Shown: piece by piece, positions 40,056 through 48,538 of the stretch
How the letters are laid out: every line of letters begins with the position of its first letter
Position numbering within the stretch: position 1 is the stretch's first letter
Source: CALJDF01 sp038121105
GTDB taxonomy: Bacteria > Pseudomonadota > Alphaproteobacteria > SHVP01
Length of the DNA: 64,000 nucleotides
Assembly: GCA_038121105.1 (NCBI GenBank)
Contig: JAYONB010000002.1
Location: forward strand, 124,001-188,000
Direction of reading: 5' to 3'
Translations under genes and position numbers: made by a program
Notes under the pieces: model-generated
Database searches by the model: none
What the model was told of the DNA's origin: nothing
The model's input: only the letters and a program-made list of their open reading frames with translations

Positions 40056-41616
40056 GCACGGTGTCTGCGGTTGAAGATGCGTTTTCGCCGTGGGCCACCA
40101 GCGGCACGCCGGTCATGGCCTCGGGTTGCGGCAAGCCCAACACATCAAGTGTCGTGGGCGCGACATCGCAAAGCCGCCCTGCCTCCACCTGCGTCACCCC
40201 GTCCGCATTCACCACGATGAACGGGACATCGTCGGTCGTGTGTGCGGTATGGGCGCCGCCGCTTGCGTCGCTCATGCGCTCGGCATTGCCGTGATCGGCG
40301 GTGATCAGCAACACGCCGCCCGCGTCTTTTACCGCCGCTTCGATCCGGCCCAGACTTGCGTCGACGGCTTCGACCGCGGCAATGGCCGGCTGCAACATGC
40401 CGGTATGGCCGACCATGTCGGTATTCGCAAAGTTGCACACGATCAGATCGAAGCGCTGCGCCGCAATGGCCTCGACCAGCTTGTCGGTGACTTCGTTGGC
40501 CGACATTTCGGGTTTCAGATCGTATGTCGCGACGTCGGGCGAGGGGACCAGGATGCGCTCTTCGCCCTCGAAAACTCGTTCTTCGCCGCCATTGAAGAAG
40601 AACGTGACGTGGGCGTATTTCTCGGTTTCGGCAATCCGCAGTTGGGTCAATCCTGCCTTCGACACCACCTCGCCCAAGGTATCGGCGATGTCTTGCGGCG
40701 GGAAAATCGCCGACATCAATTTGTCGAGGTCCGACGAATACGACGTCAGGCCGGCGGCCGCGCAAAACGCCGGGCGTCGCGCCCGATCGAAGCCGTCGAA
40801 GTCGGCGTCCAACATCGCCGTCAAAATCTGGCGCACCCGGTCGGCGCGAAAGTTTGCCACCACCAAGCCGTCGCCGTCCCGCATCCCGGCGAATTCGCCC
40901 ACCACCGTAGGCAGGACAAACTCATCGCTGGTGTCGGCGGCGTAGGCCGCGTCCACGACGCTGGCCGCGTCGGGCGCCTTCGGGCCTTTCGCATTGACGA
41001 TCGTGTCGTAGGCCAGCGCCACGCGGTCCCATCGGTTGTCGCGATCCATCGCGTAGTAGCGCCCGCTCACCGTCGCGATCCGTATCTTAGGGTCGTCGGC
41101 AATGGCTTGTTCCAGGTCGGCGACGAAGCCCGCGGCGCTACGCGGCGCGGTGTCCCGGCCATCGAGGATGGCGTGGATATCGACGGCGAGCCCGGCTGCT
41201 GTTAGAGCCCGGGCCAATGCCACGATATGGCTCAAGTGCGAATGCACCCCACCGTCGGAGACAAGCCCCATCAGATGACAGCGCCCGGTCGCGCCACGGC
41301 ATGTCGCGATGAGGTCCTTGAGGCCTTGCCGATCAGCCAAGGTCCCGTCGGCGACCGCGGAATCGACGCGCGGGAGGTCTTGGAGGACCACCCGACCGGC
41401 GCCGAGATTGGTATGGCCGACCTCGGAATTGCCCATTTGTCCGGCCGGCAGCCCGACATCCGTTGCCGAGGTCTTAAGCAACGACCACGGATTCTCCGCC
41501 AGCAGCCGGTCGTAGACCGGCGTCCGGGCCAGCGCGATGGCATTGCCCTCTTCCTCCGTGCGATAGCCCCATCCGTCGAGGATGCACAGAACAACGGGGC
41601 GCGGGCGGTTTTTCAT
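40042..41616 (-). CDS. gpmI: 2,3-bisphosphoglycerate-independent phosphoglycerate mutase
   Basis: Mn-dependent glycolytic mutase of the alkaline phosphatase superfamily, about 524 residues. Seen: N-terminal VVLCILDGWGYR with metal-binding Asp, the phosphoserine loop QMGNSEVGHTNLGAGR, DGRDTAPRSA, and the C-terminal metal-site ITADHGNAERM followed by GGAHTAHTTDDVP. Start ATG 41616 (MKNRPRPVV) matches the family N-terminus. ATGs at 41631 and 41694 are open but have no better ribosome binding site, and the last would overlap rlmH. Confidence 0.95.
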   Translation of the reverse strand: MKNRPRPVVLCILDGWGYRTEEEGNAIALARTPVYDRLLAENPWSLLKTSATDVGLPAGQMGNSEVGHTNLGAGRVVLQDLPRVDSAVADGTLADRQGLKDLIATCRGATGRCHLMGLVSDGGVHSHLSHIVALARALTAAGLAVDIHAILDGRDTAPRSAAGFVADLEQAIADDPKIRIATVSGRYYAMDRDNRWDRVALAYDTIVNAKGPKAPDAASVVDAAYAADTSDEFVLPTVVGEFAGMRDGDGLVVANFRADRVRQILTAMLDADFDGFDRARRPAFCAAAGLTSYSSDLDKLMSAIFPPQDIADTLGEVVSKAGLTQLRIAETEKYAHVTFFFNGGEERVFEGEERILVPSPDVATYDLKPEMSANEVTDKLVEAIAAQRFDLIVCNFANTDMVGHTGMLQPAIAAVEAVDASLGRIEAAVKDAGGVLLITADHGNAERMSDASGGAHTAHTTDDVPFIVVNADGVTQVEAGRLCDVAPTTLDVLGLPQPEAMTGVPLVAHGENASSTADTVRVDA

Positions 41617-41677
41617 TGGCGTTTCAGGCATTTCGGGGCGATCGATCACCGGAACATGGGCGAGAAACGGATTGGGT

Positions 41678-42151
41678 TCAAGTCTCCGCGGCATCGCCGC
41701 GATGGTAGGGATGGCCGGCCAGAATCGAGGCGGCGCGGTACAGCTGTTCGGCCAGCATCACCCGAACCAGCAGATGCGGCCACGTCGGCTGCCCGAACGA
41801 CAAAACGAGGTCGGCGCGCCGGCGCACCCCGTCCTCCAACCCGTCCGGGCCGCCGATCACAAAGGCCACGTCGGCCCGCCCGGAAAGCTGCCAATCGCCG
41901 ATCTTGGCGGCCAAGGCCTCGCTGGTCAGATCGCGGCCGTCCTTATCCAGGGCCACGACCACCTCGGCATTGGCGGCGTGCTGGGTCAGCTTGGCGGCTT
42001 CAAGTTCGCGCCGTTTGGTCGCGGTCGCTCCCTTAGCCGGCGCGATTTCGTGCACCGTCACGGGCCAGTTCAGCCGGCTCGTGTAATCGTCGAACGCCTG
42101 TTGCAGCGGGCTGCGCTTGAGCTTGCCCACCGCAACGAGGGTTACCTTCAC
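41678..42151 (-). CDS. rlmH: RlmH, 23S rRNA pseudouridine1915 N3-methyltransferase
   Basis: SPOUT methyltransferase acting on pseudouridine 1915 of 23S rRNA in 70S ribosomes. It has 157 residues from GTG 42151, which forms a GTGA overlap with the rsfS stop and gives the family start VKVTLVAVGKLK. The SAM-binding trefoil knot is visible as FVIGGPDGLEDGV and LSFGQPTWPHLLVRVMLAEQLYRA. The rsfS-rlmH pairing is widely conserved. Confidence 0.95.
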   Translation of the reverse strand: MKVTLVAVGKLKRSPLQQAFDDYTSRLNWPVTVHEIAPAKGATATKRRELEAAKLTQHAANAEVVVALDKDGRDLTSEALAAKIGDWQLSGRADVAFVIGGPDGLEDGVRRRADLVLSFGQPTWPHLLVRVMLAEQLYRAASILAGHPYHRGDAAET

Positions 42152-42576
42152 GGGGTGTTCGCGGCCGAGGCGGTCTCGGTATCGGCCGGCAGTTCGGCCG
42201 ACCACATCTTTTCCAGATTGTAATAGTCGCGTACTTCGGGCCGGAACAGATGTACGATCACGTCGCCGCAATCCAGCAAGACCCAATCGCCGCGGGGCAG
42301 TCCCTCGGCGCGCACACGAATCCCATGCGCCTTTAGGCGTTCGGCGACGTGCTCGGCAATCGCGGCAACGTGGCGTTGCGACCGCCCGCTTGCGACGACC
42401 ATGTCGTCGGCGATCAGTGATTTGCCGACAAGATTTATGGTGGTGGGGTCGATTGCCTGATCTTCGTCAAGCGATTCGAGAATCAGCTTTAGCGTCTGCT
42501 GATCTTTTTCTTTGGGCTCTGCCGTCCCGCGGGTGCGCGTTATGTGAAGACCTCCAATAAGCGTCTTGTCTTTCAA
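42148..42576 (-). CDS. rsfS: RsfS, ribosomal silencing factor (Iojap family)
   Basis: RsfS binds ribosomal protein uL14 and blocks 30S-50S joining in starved cells. The Iojap core starts near LKLILESLDEDQAID, then INLVGKSLIADDMVVASGRSQRHVAAIAEHV and PRGDWVLLDCGDVIVHLF. The start is uncertain. In frame there is TTG 42576 without a ribosome binding site; a clear GGAGG at 42555-42551 is followed seven bases later by ATA (42543), not a standard start, and ATT occurs at 42558. TTG gives 142 residues, some 30 of them before the conserved core. See findings. Confidence 0.88.
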   Translation of the reverse strand: MKDKTLIGGLHITRTRGTAEPKEKDQQTLKLILESLDEDQAIDPTTINLVGKSLIADDMVVASGRSQRHVAAIAEHVAERLKAHGIRVRAEGLPRGDWVLLDCGDVIVHLFRPEVRDYYNLEKMWSAELPADTETASAANTP

Positions 42577-42581
42577 GACAT

Positions 42582-43184
42582 TTAACCGTGGGGCTGGGAT
42601 TGGCGCAAGGCGGTGGCCGAGGTCGGGTCGCGAAACCCGGTGACGAACGCCCAAGCCGGCAGCGGCTGTTGGGCCAACCGGTCCAACGGTCCCGTGTAGC
42701 GAAATTCTGCCAACGCCGCGCTCGCGGGCGACGACAGCGCGGCCTCGGTATGCCCTGGCCGGTCGATCACCGCCACCGCAGCGAGGTCGAACAGGTCGCG
42801 CCAGCGGTGCCACTTGTCCACTTGGGCCAAGTTGTCGGCGCCCATCAGCCACACAAAACGCGCCGCCGGGTAGCTCTCGGCCAATTGCTCCAACGTATCG
42901 ACCGTAAAGCAGGTGCCGAGGCGGGCCTCGATGTCGGTCACGTGAATCTGGGGGTGGGCCGCCATGCTTCGCGCGCCGGCCGATCGCGCGCTCAGCGGTG
43001 CCATGCCGTCAACCGGCTTCAGCGGGTTCTGGGGCGAAACCAGCCACCAGACCTCATCGAGCGCCAATTGCTCCAGGGCGAATAGGCTCAGGCCCCGGTG
43101 GCCCTTGTGCGCCGGGTTGAACGAGCCACCCAACAAACCAATGGTTCGGGCGTCGGGGTTGCCGGGTTGCTGCGCGTCGGTCAG
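42582..43184 (-). CDS. nadD: NadD, nicotinate-nucleotide adenylyltransferase
   Basis: Adenylates nicotinate mononucleotide in NAD synthesis. Motifs are GLLGGSFNPAHKGH (the HXGH nucleotidyltransferase signature), VWWLVSPQNPLK and FVWLMGADNLAQVDKWHRW, with a C-terminal ISXXXXR-like region changed to DPTSATALR. No ATG, GTG or TTG lies at a sensible position: the family N-terminus begins just before IGLLGG. CTG 43184 overlaps the proA stop as CTGA, and ATT lies at the Ile before GLLGG. CTG is used here, giving 200 residues. Confidence 0.88.
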   Translation of the reverse strand: MTDAQQPGNPDARTIGLLGGSFNPAHKGHRGLSLFALEQLALDEVWWLVSPQNPLKPVDGMAPLSARSAGARSMAAHPQIHVTDIEARLGTCFTVDTLEQLAESYPAARFVWLMGADNLAQVDKWHRWRDLFDLAAVAVIDRPGHTEAALSSPASAALAEFRYTGPLDRLAQQPLPAWAFVTGFRDPTSATALRQSQPHG

Positions 43185-44461
43185 GGCCGGACCTGTCCGG
43201 TGCCGTGAACGCGATACTTGAAGGTGGTGAGTTGTTCGAGACCGACCGGCCCGCGGGCATGAAGACGGTCGGTCGAAATGCCGATTTCTGCGCCCATCCC
43301 GAACTCGCCGCCGTCGGCAAACTGCGTCGAGGCGTTGTGCAGCACGATCGCGCTGTCGACTTCGGCGAGGAATTGCGCGGCGGCGTCGGGATCTTCCGTC
43401 ACGATGCTGTCGGTATGATGCGAGCCATAGCGCTCGATATGCTCGATCGCAGCGTCGATCCCATCCACGATGCGCAACGAAATCACCGCATCGAGATATT
43501 CCGTCGACCAGTCCTCGTCCGACGCCGGGACCACGCGCGAATCCAGCGCCTGCGCCGCCGCATCGCCGCGAATCTCGCAGCCCGCCGCGCTCAGGTCGTC
43601 GATCAGTTTGGGCACGATCGTGGTGGCCACCGCTTTGTCGGCGACCAGCGATTCGGCAGCCCCGCAAATCGACAGCCGCCGCATCTTGGCGTTGTGCACC
43701 AAAGCCACCGCCTTGTCGGGATCGGCGTTTTTGTTGATGTAGACATGGCAATTGCCGTCCAGATGCGCGATCACCGGCACGCGGCTTTCTTTCTGCACGC
43801 GCTCGATCAGCGACCGCCCGCCGCGCGGCACGATGATGTTGATCGTCTCGTTCATCGTTAGCATCGCGCCCACCGCCGCACGGTCGCGCGTCGGCACCAG
43901 TTGGATCGCGGCCTCCGGCAGACCCGCGGCGCGCAGGCCTTCGTGCAAGCACGCGACGATCGCTTGGCTCGAATGAAAACTTTCCGACCCACCGCGGAGG
44001 ATCGCGGCGTTGCCCGATTTCAAGCACAACGCGCCGGCATCGGCCGTCACGTTGGGGCGCGATTCGTAAATGATGCCGATGACACCCAGCGGCACCCTTA
44101 CGCGTTCGATGCGCAGGCCGTTGGGGCGTACTGTTTCCCAAAAAACCGCGCCAACCGGATCGGGCAGATCGGCGATTGCCTCCAAGCCGGCGGCCATGCC
44201 CTCCAGGCGGTCGTCGTTCAAGACAAGGCGGTCGCGGAGCGGTTTGCTGATGTCTTTCGCGTCGGCCTCGGCGAGATCGCGCGCGTTGGCCTCCAGCACG
44301 GTGGCACGGTTGTCCCGCAAGTTCTGGGCCGCGGTACGCAGGGCCTGGTTCTTGGCCTCGGTCGAGGCGCGCGCCAGCAAACGGGCCGCATCTTGGGCGG
44401 CCAGGCCGATCTCCAGCATCAGGTCGTGCAGTTCGTCGCGCGCTTCGGCTACAGACATCAT
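43181..44461 (-). CDS. proA: Gamma-glutamyl phosphate reductase
   Basis: Second step of proline synthesis, reducing gamma-glutamyl phosphate to the semialdehyde with NADPH. An aldehyde-dehydrogenase-fold protein of 426 residues from ATG 44461 (MMSVAEARDELHDLM). Visible are VPLGVIGIIYESRPNVT, KSGNAAILRGG, the catalytic cysteine in RRLSICGAAESL and FADGGEFGMGAEIGIST near the C-terminus. An upstream start at 44482 would overlap proB by 17 bases and is not needed. It lies four bases after proB, so the two steps are co-expressed. Confidence 0.96.
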   Translation of the reverse strand: MMSVAEARDELHDLMLEIGLAAQDAARLLARASTEAKNQALRTAAQNLRDNRATVLEANARDLAEADAKDISKPLRDRLVLNDDRLEGMAAGLEAIADLPDPVGAVFWETVRPNGLRIERVRVPLGVIGIIYESRPNVTADAGALCLKSGNAAILRGGSESFHSSQAIVACLHEGLRAAGLPEAAIQLVPTRDRAAVGAMLTMNETINIIVPRGGRSLIERVQKESRVPVIAHLDGNCHVYINKNADPDKAVALVHNAKMRRLSICGAAESLVADKAVATTIVPKLIDDLSAAGCEIRGDAAAQALDSRVVPASDEDWSTEYLDAVISLRIVDGIDAAIEHIERYGSHHTDSIVTEDPDAAAQFLAEVDSAIVLHNASTQFADGGEFGMGAEIGISTDRLHARGPVGLEQLTTFKYRVHGTGQVRP

Positions 44462-44465
44462 CGGC

Positions 44466-45581
44466 TCAATCGTTGAGGACAAGATCGTCGCGGTGGATCA
44501 TCTCGTCGCGGCCACGGTAGCCCAGCAACGTCTCTATTTCACTGCTTTTGTGGCCGATCAGGGGCTGCGCGTCGGTCGACGAATAGGCCGCCAGGCCGCG
44601 GCCCAACACCTGCCCCGAGGCATCTTTGACAAGGACCGCGTCGCCGCGCTCGAACGTGCCGTCAACGGCCGTCACGCCGGCTGGCAACAAGCTCTTGCCT
44701 GCGCGCAGCGCTTTGACCGCGCCGTCGTCGACGATGATCGACCCCGCCGGTTGCAAGGTTCCGGCGATCCATTGCTTGCGCGCGGTGCGCGGATTGCCCT
44801 GCGCGGCAAACCACGTGCAGCGACCGCCTTGCTCCAGCGCTTGGATCGGACGTTCCAACGTACCGGGCGCGATGACCATCGCCGCGCCCGCCGAGGTTGC
44901 CACCCGCGCCGCCATGAGTTTGGTAATCATTCCGCCGGTGCCGTCGCCGGTCGTCGGTTGACCGGCCATCGCTTCTATTTCGTCGGTGATGCGATCCACG
45001 CTGGGGATCAGCTCGGCGCCGGGGTTGGCGGCGGGATCCGCGGAATAGAGACCGTCGACGTCCGACAGCAAAATCAGACAATCGGCCGAGGTCATTTCGG
45101 CAACCCGCGCCGACAACCGGTCGTTGTCGCCGAAACGAATTTCCGCCGTGGCCACCGTGTCGTTCTCGTTGATTACCGGCACTGCACCCAAACGCAATAA
45201 CGTGTTGATGGTGCTCCGCGCATTGAGATACTTGCGGCGTTGTTCGGTGTCGTCGAGCGTCAGCAGCACCTGCGCCACCGAAATATCGTGCGCCGATAGC
45301 GCATCTTGGTAGGCCTTGGCCAAGTGGATTTGCCCGGTGGCTGCCGCCGCTTGGCTCTCCTCGAGCTTCAGTTTGCCGCGGCGCAGCCCGAGGTGCCGCC
45401 GCCCCAAGGCGATCGCGCCTGACGACACGATAATGACCTCTTGGCTGCGCGCACGCAGCTGCGCGACGTCCGCGGCCAAACTGTCTAGCCACCGCGCGTG
45501 GACTCGTCCGCTATCGGGATCGACCAAAAGAATCGACCCGATCTTGATCACGATACGTTTGGCGTCGGCGAGCGTGGTCAT
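44466..45581 (-). CDS. proB: Glutamate 5-kinase
   Basis: First step of proline synthesis. The amino-acid kinase domain shows RIVIKIGSILLVD, VIIVSSGAIALGRRHLG, NENDTVATAEIRFGDNDRLS and LLSDVDGLY. A C-terminal PUA domain follows (KSLLPAGVTAVDGTFERGD). It has 371 residues from ATG 45581, which overlaps the obgE stop as ATGA. The longer reading from 45623 adds an arginine/glycine-rich leader inside obgE and is rejected. Confidence 0.96.
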   Translation of the reverse strand: MTTLADAKRIVIKIGSILLVDPDSGRVHARWLDSLAADVAQLRARSQEVIIVSSGAIALGRRHLGLRRGKLKLEESQAAAATGQIHLAKAYQDALSAHDISVAQVLLTLDDTEQRRKYLNARSTINTLLRLGAVPVINENDTVATAEIRFGDNDRLSARVAEMTSADCLILLSDVDGLYSADPAANPGAELIPSVDRITDEIEAMAGQPTTGDGTGGMITKLMAARVATSAGAAMVIAPGTLERPIQALEQGGRCTWFAAQGNPRTARKQWIAGTLQPAGSIIVDDGAVKALRAGKSLLPAGVTAVDGTFERGDAVLVKDASGQVLGRGLAAYSSTDAQPLIGHKSSEIETLLGYRGRDEMIHRDDLVLND

Positions 45582-46606
45582 GGTGCCGCCGCCGCGAGAG
45601 CTTCTTCGTCTCCGGCCCGCCACGCCGTGATCATTTCCAGCATTTGCTTCAAGACCGCGTCGATCCCCGCGCCGGTCGCGCCCGAGATCACCGCGATGCT
45701 ACTCCCTGCCGCTTCGGACAAGGCTGCGCGCTGCCGCGCGATCGTCGCGTCGTCCAGCAAGTCGGCTTTGTTGAGGGCCACAATCTCGGCTTTGGTTTCC
45801 AACCCGTACCCGTACGCTTCTAGTTCATGCCGCACAGTGTGGTAGTCCGCCGCGGGATCGTCGCTGCTGCCGTCGACCAAGTGCAGCATCACGCCGCAGC
45901 GCTCGATATGGCCCAAAAAGCGATCGCCCAGCCCGGCGCCGTCGTGCGCGCCCTCGATCACCCCGGGAATGTCGGCCAGCACGAACTCGTCGCCCGCGGT
46001 GTACACCACACCCAACTGTGGGTGCAGCGTCGTAAACGGATAATCGGCAATCTTCGGTTTCGCGCGCGTCACGCGCGACAGAAAGGTCGACTTGCCCGCA
46101 TTTGGCAGACCCACAAGCCCCGCTTCGGCGATCAACTTCAATCGCAGCCAAAACCAAAACTCTTCGCCCGGCGTGCCCGGTTGGGCAAAGCGCGGCGCGC
46201 GATTGGTCGACGACTTGAAGTGCGCGTTGCCCTTGCCGCCGATACCGCCTTTTGCCAACACCGCGGTCGCGCCGGTGGTGGTGAGGTCGGCAATCAGGGT
46301 CTCTTGATCGTCGGCCAAGATCTGCGTGCCGGTCGGTACTTTGATGACGAGGTCGGCACCGGCCGCCCCGGTGCGGTCCGAGCCCATGCCGTTGGTGCCC
46401 GATTTGGCCTTGAAGTGCTGCTGATAGCGAAAGTCGATCAGCGTGTTCAGCCCCTCGACCGCTTCGACGATGACATCGCCGCCGCGCCCGCCGTTACCGC
46501 CGTTGGGCCCGCCCATCGGCACGTTGGCTTCGCGGCGAAAGCTGACGCAGCCCGGCCCACCGTTGCCGGACTTCACGAATATCTTGGCTTGGTCGAGGAA
46601 CTTCAT
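45578..46606 (-). CDS. obgE: ObgE/CgtA GTPase
   Basis: Essential ribosome-assembly and stress GTPase. The N-terminal glycine-rich Obg fold (MKFLDQAKIFVKSGNGGPGCVSFRRE split across residues 1-26, then GGNGGRGGDVI) is followed by the G domain. That domain has G1 GLPNAGKSTFLSR, G3 DIPGVIEGAHDG and G4 NKADLLDD. It has 342 residues and lacks the acidic C-terminal tail of enterobacterial forms. It lies downstream of rpmA, separated by a terminator hairpin, and translationally overlaps proB. Confidence 0.97.
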   Translation of the reverse strand: MKFLDQAKIFVKSGNGGPGCVSFRREANVPMGGPNGGNGGRGGDVIVEAVEGLNTLIDFRYQQHFKAKSGTNGMGSDRTGAAGADLVIKVPTGTQILADDQETLIADLTTTGATAVLAKGGIGGKGNAHFKSSTNRAPRFAQPGTPGEEFWFWLRLKLIAEAGLVGLPNAGKSTFLSRVTRAKPKIADYPFTTLHPQLGVVYTAGDEFVLADIPGVIEGAHDGAGLGDRFLGHIERCGVMLHLVDGSSDDPAADYHTVRHELEAYGYGLETKAEIVALNKADLLDDATIARQRAALSEAAGSSIAVISGATGAGIDAVLKQMLEMITAWRAGDEEALAAAAP

Positions 46607-46629
46607 GCCTCAGTTCACGCGCACCCAAC

Positions 46630-46659
46630 AAAAAAGGGGAATGGCTCGCCATTCCCCTT
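46630..46659 (-). terminator. Rho-independent terminator after rplU-rpmA
   Basis: On the minus strand GGGGAATGGC pairs perfectly with GCCATTCCCC (46657-46648 with 46645-46636) around a very short loop, and is followed by six T residues (46635-46630). It lies 20 bases after the rpmA stop and 24 before the obgE start. It probably ends many rplU-rpmA transcripts while letting some continue into obgE-proBA. Confidence 0.85.
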
Positions 46660-46679
46660 GGGTCCGGCGAACGGAAAAA

Positions 46680-46937
46680 CTACGTGGCCGGGTCCACCGA
46701 TACGTAGACGCGACCTTTGGCCTTTTCGGCAAACGACACGGTACCCGGGATCAACGCGAAGATCGTGTGATCTTTGCCGATGCCGACATTGTTGCCCGGA
46801 TGCCATTTGGTGCCGCGCTGGCGAACGATGATATTGCCCGGGATCACGACCTCGCCACCGAACTTCTTGATGCCAAGACGCCGTCCCGCGGTATCGCGGC
46901 CGTTCCGTGAGCTACCACCGGCTTTTTTATGGGCCAT
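46680..46937 (-). CDS. rpmA: 50S ribosomal protein L27
   Basis: 85 residues beginning MAHKKAGGSSRNGRDT, the universal L27 start whose tail reaches the peptidyl transferase centre. IPGNIIVRQRGTKWHPGNN and GIGKDHTIFAL follow. There is no Firmicutes-type N-terminal extension. It lies four bases after rplU, is paired with it as in nearly all bacteria, and is followed by a strong terminator. Confidence 0.97.
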   Translation of the reverse strand: MAHKKAGGSSRNGRDTAGRRLGIKKFGGEVVIPGNIIVRQRGTKWHPGNNVGIGKDHTIFALIPGTVSFAEKAKGRVYVSVDPAT

Positions 46938-46941
46938 CTGT

Positions 46942-47355
46942 CTATTCCTTGTCTTCGGCCGCGGCGTCGGGTTCCGCGTCGGCCTTCTTTGATTTCGCTT
47001 TGGCGGGCTTCTTCGCCGGTTCGGCCGCGGCTTTGTTGCCGTCCGCATCGGCGATCTCGGCAACGCGCACCACGGTCATTTCCTGTTTGTGGCCTTGCTT
47101 GCGGCGATAGTTCTGCCGGCGCTTTTTCTTAAAGACCACGATCTTGTCGTTGCGGGTTTGCTCCAGCACTTCAAGCTTGACCGAAGCGCCATCCAACATC
47201 GGCGCGCCGACTTGCGTCTTGTCGCCTTCGCCGACCATCAAGACATCGTTGATGTCGACCGTTGCGCCGGGCTCGCCCGCCAACTTATCCACACGCAGCT
47301 TGTCGTTGGGTTCAACGCGGTACTGCTTACCGCCTGTCTTGATCACTGCATACAT
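46942..47355 (-). CDS. rplU: 50S ribosomal protein L21 with acidic/basic C-terminal extension
   Basis: The core (MYAVIKTGGKQYRVEPNDK ... VVFKKKRRQNYRRKQGHKQE) is a normal L21 of about 103 residues. About 34 further residues of Ala/Lys/Glu/Asp-rich low-complexity sequence follow, seen in various forms in alphaproteobacterial L21. The gene opens the long minus-strand chain. A near-consensus promoter lies about 75 bases upstream. Confidence 0.96.
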   Translation of the reverse strand: MYAVIKTGGKQYRVEPNDKLRVDKLAGEPGATVDINDVLMVGEGDKTQVGAPMLDGASVKLEVLEQTRNDKIVVFKKKRRQNYRRKQGHKQEMTVVRVAEIADADGNKAAAEPAKKPAKAKSKKADAEPDAAAEDKE

Positions 47356-47429
47356 GGGTCGACCGGCCTTCTTTCCGGGTGCCTAACGTGGCGGAATTCC
47401 GAGTGTTTTGGGTGCTCCGAAGCCGCCGA

Positions 47430-47457
47430 AATATAGTCTTCGCCGCCCCCCTGTCAA
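47430..47457 (-). promoter_or_regulatory. Strong predicted sigma-70 promoter of rplU-rpmA
   Basis: On the minus strand a perfect TTGACA (47457-47452), a 16-base spacer and TATATT (47435-47430) lie upstream of the rplU ATG at 47355. This is the best housekeeping-type promoter match seen in the window and fits a highly expressed ribosomal protein operon. Confidence 0.7.
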
Positions 47458-47687
47458 TGCCGGACTGTACGGGCCGAACTCCCCTAAAACAAGAGCAAAT
47501 ATCATTCGGCACCCTTTATACGAGTAATTCGAGCGATCAAGCGCCATCTTCCGCAAAAATGGCCCGATTCGGCACCGCCTGGCCGGTTGCAGATGGCGGT
47601 CTGGGGGCCCATTTCGAGGGGCCCGGTCGCCTGAATGCATGCCGGGCGGCTGGAATAGCCTCTCGTCCCCAACCCAAGGATCCTCCC
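47458..47687. other. Intergenic region between rplU promoter and SDR gene
   Basis: Together with 47356-47457 this is a 332-base gap between divergent genes. Apart from the rplU promoter I see no coding signal. The open frame through it is a 5' extension of the SDR gene with no family similarity. The SDR promoter should be here, but no convincing box pair was found. Confidence 0.5.
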
Positions 47688-48530
47688 GTGTACCAAGAAG
47701 CCATCAAACGAGGCGGCGTCGCGGTCGTCACCGGGGCCGCGAACGGCGTGGGGAAGGTCGCCGCCCAGCGTTTTGCCGAGGCCGGTCTCAGTGTCGTCCT
47801 CGCCGATCGTGATGCCGACGCGCTCGCCGTCGCCGAAACATCGGTTCGCGCTGCCGCTGCCGGCACCGCCCAGGTGGTCGCGGTGCCCACCGATGTCGGC
47901 AACCTCGAGTCGGTCGCCAACCTTGCCGATACCGCGTTCGACATGGGCGAGGTCGCCGTCCTGATGAACAACGCCGGCATCGCGCGTCCGACCGGCAGTT
48001 GGGACAACCTCGACAATTGGCGTCAACTCATCGACGTAAACCTGTTCGGCGTGATCCATGGCGTCCACACGTTCGTCTCGCGCATGATCGAAGCGGCGCG
48101 TCCCGCCGTCGTCATCAACACCGGGTCCAAACAAGGCATCACCACGCCGCCGGGCAGTCCCGGCTACAACGTCACCAAAGCGGGGGTGAAGGTGGTCACC
48201 GAAATGCTCGCGCACGACTTACGCGAAGCCGGCGCCCCGATCTCCGCGCACCTGTTCGTGCCGAGCTTCACCTACACCAATATGATCGCGCGCTTCATGC
48301 CCGAAAAACCCGCCGGCGCCTGGACCCCCGAACAAACCGTCGATCACTTCCTCGCCCGTATGGCGGCCGGCGATTTCTACATTCTGTGCCCCGACAACGA
48401 CGTGTCGCCCGAACGCGATCGCGCCCGTATCGCCTGGGCCGTCGGCGACATCACAGAGAACCGCCCCGCACTATCGCGCTGGCACCCCGACTACGCGGAC
48501 GCGTTCGCCGAACACGAAGCCGGCACCTAA
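47688..48530 (+). CDS. Short-chain dehydrogenase/reductase (SDR)
   Basis: NAD(P)-dependent oxidoreductase of 280 residues with an N-terminal Rossmann fold. Seen: cofactor motif VTGAANGVGKVAAQ, LMNNAGIARP, and the catalytic Tyr-X3-Lys in PGYNVTKAGVKV, with the preceding serine in NTGSKQGI. The substrate is unknown. GTG 47688 was chosen because AAGGATCC lies just upstream and the SDR N-terminus begins there. The frame stays open to 47379 but has no SDR similarity. The C-terminal half is longer than minimal SDRs and ends RWHPDYADAFAEHEAGT. Confidence 0.85.
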   Translation: MYQEAIKRGGVAVVTGAANGVGKVAAQRFAEAGLSVVLADRDADALAVAETSVRAAAAGTAQVVAVPTDVGNLESVANLADTAFDMGEVAVLMNNAGIARPTGSWDNLDNWRQLIDVNLFGVIHGVHTFVSRMIEAARPAVVINTGSKQGITTPPGSPGYNVTKAGVKVVTEMLAHDLREAGAPISAHLFVPSFTYTNMIARFMPEKPAGAWTPEQTVDHFLARMAAGDFYILCPDNDVSPERDRARIAWAVGDITENRPALSRWHPDYADAFAEHEAGT

Positions 48531-48538
48531 GCGCGGCC

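Noticed and set aside
47379..47687. 103-residue N-terminal extension of the SDR protein
   Set aside because: The extension has no SDR similarity and crosses the rplU promoter region. GTG 47688 gives the normal N-terminus with a ribosome binding site.
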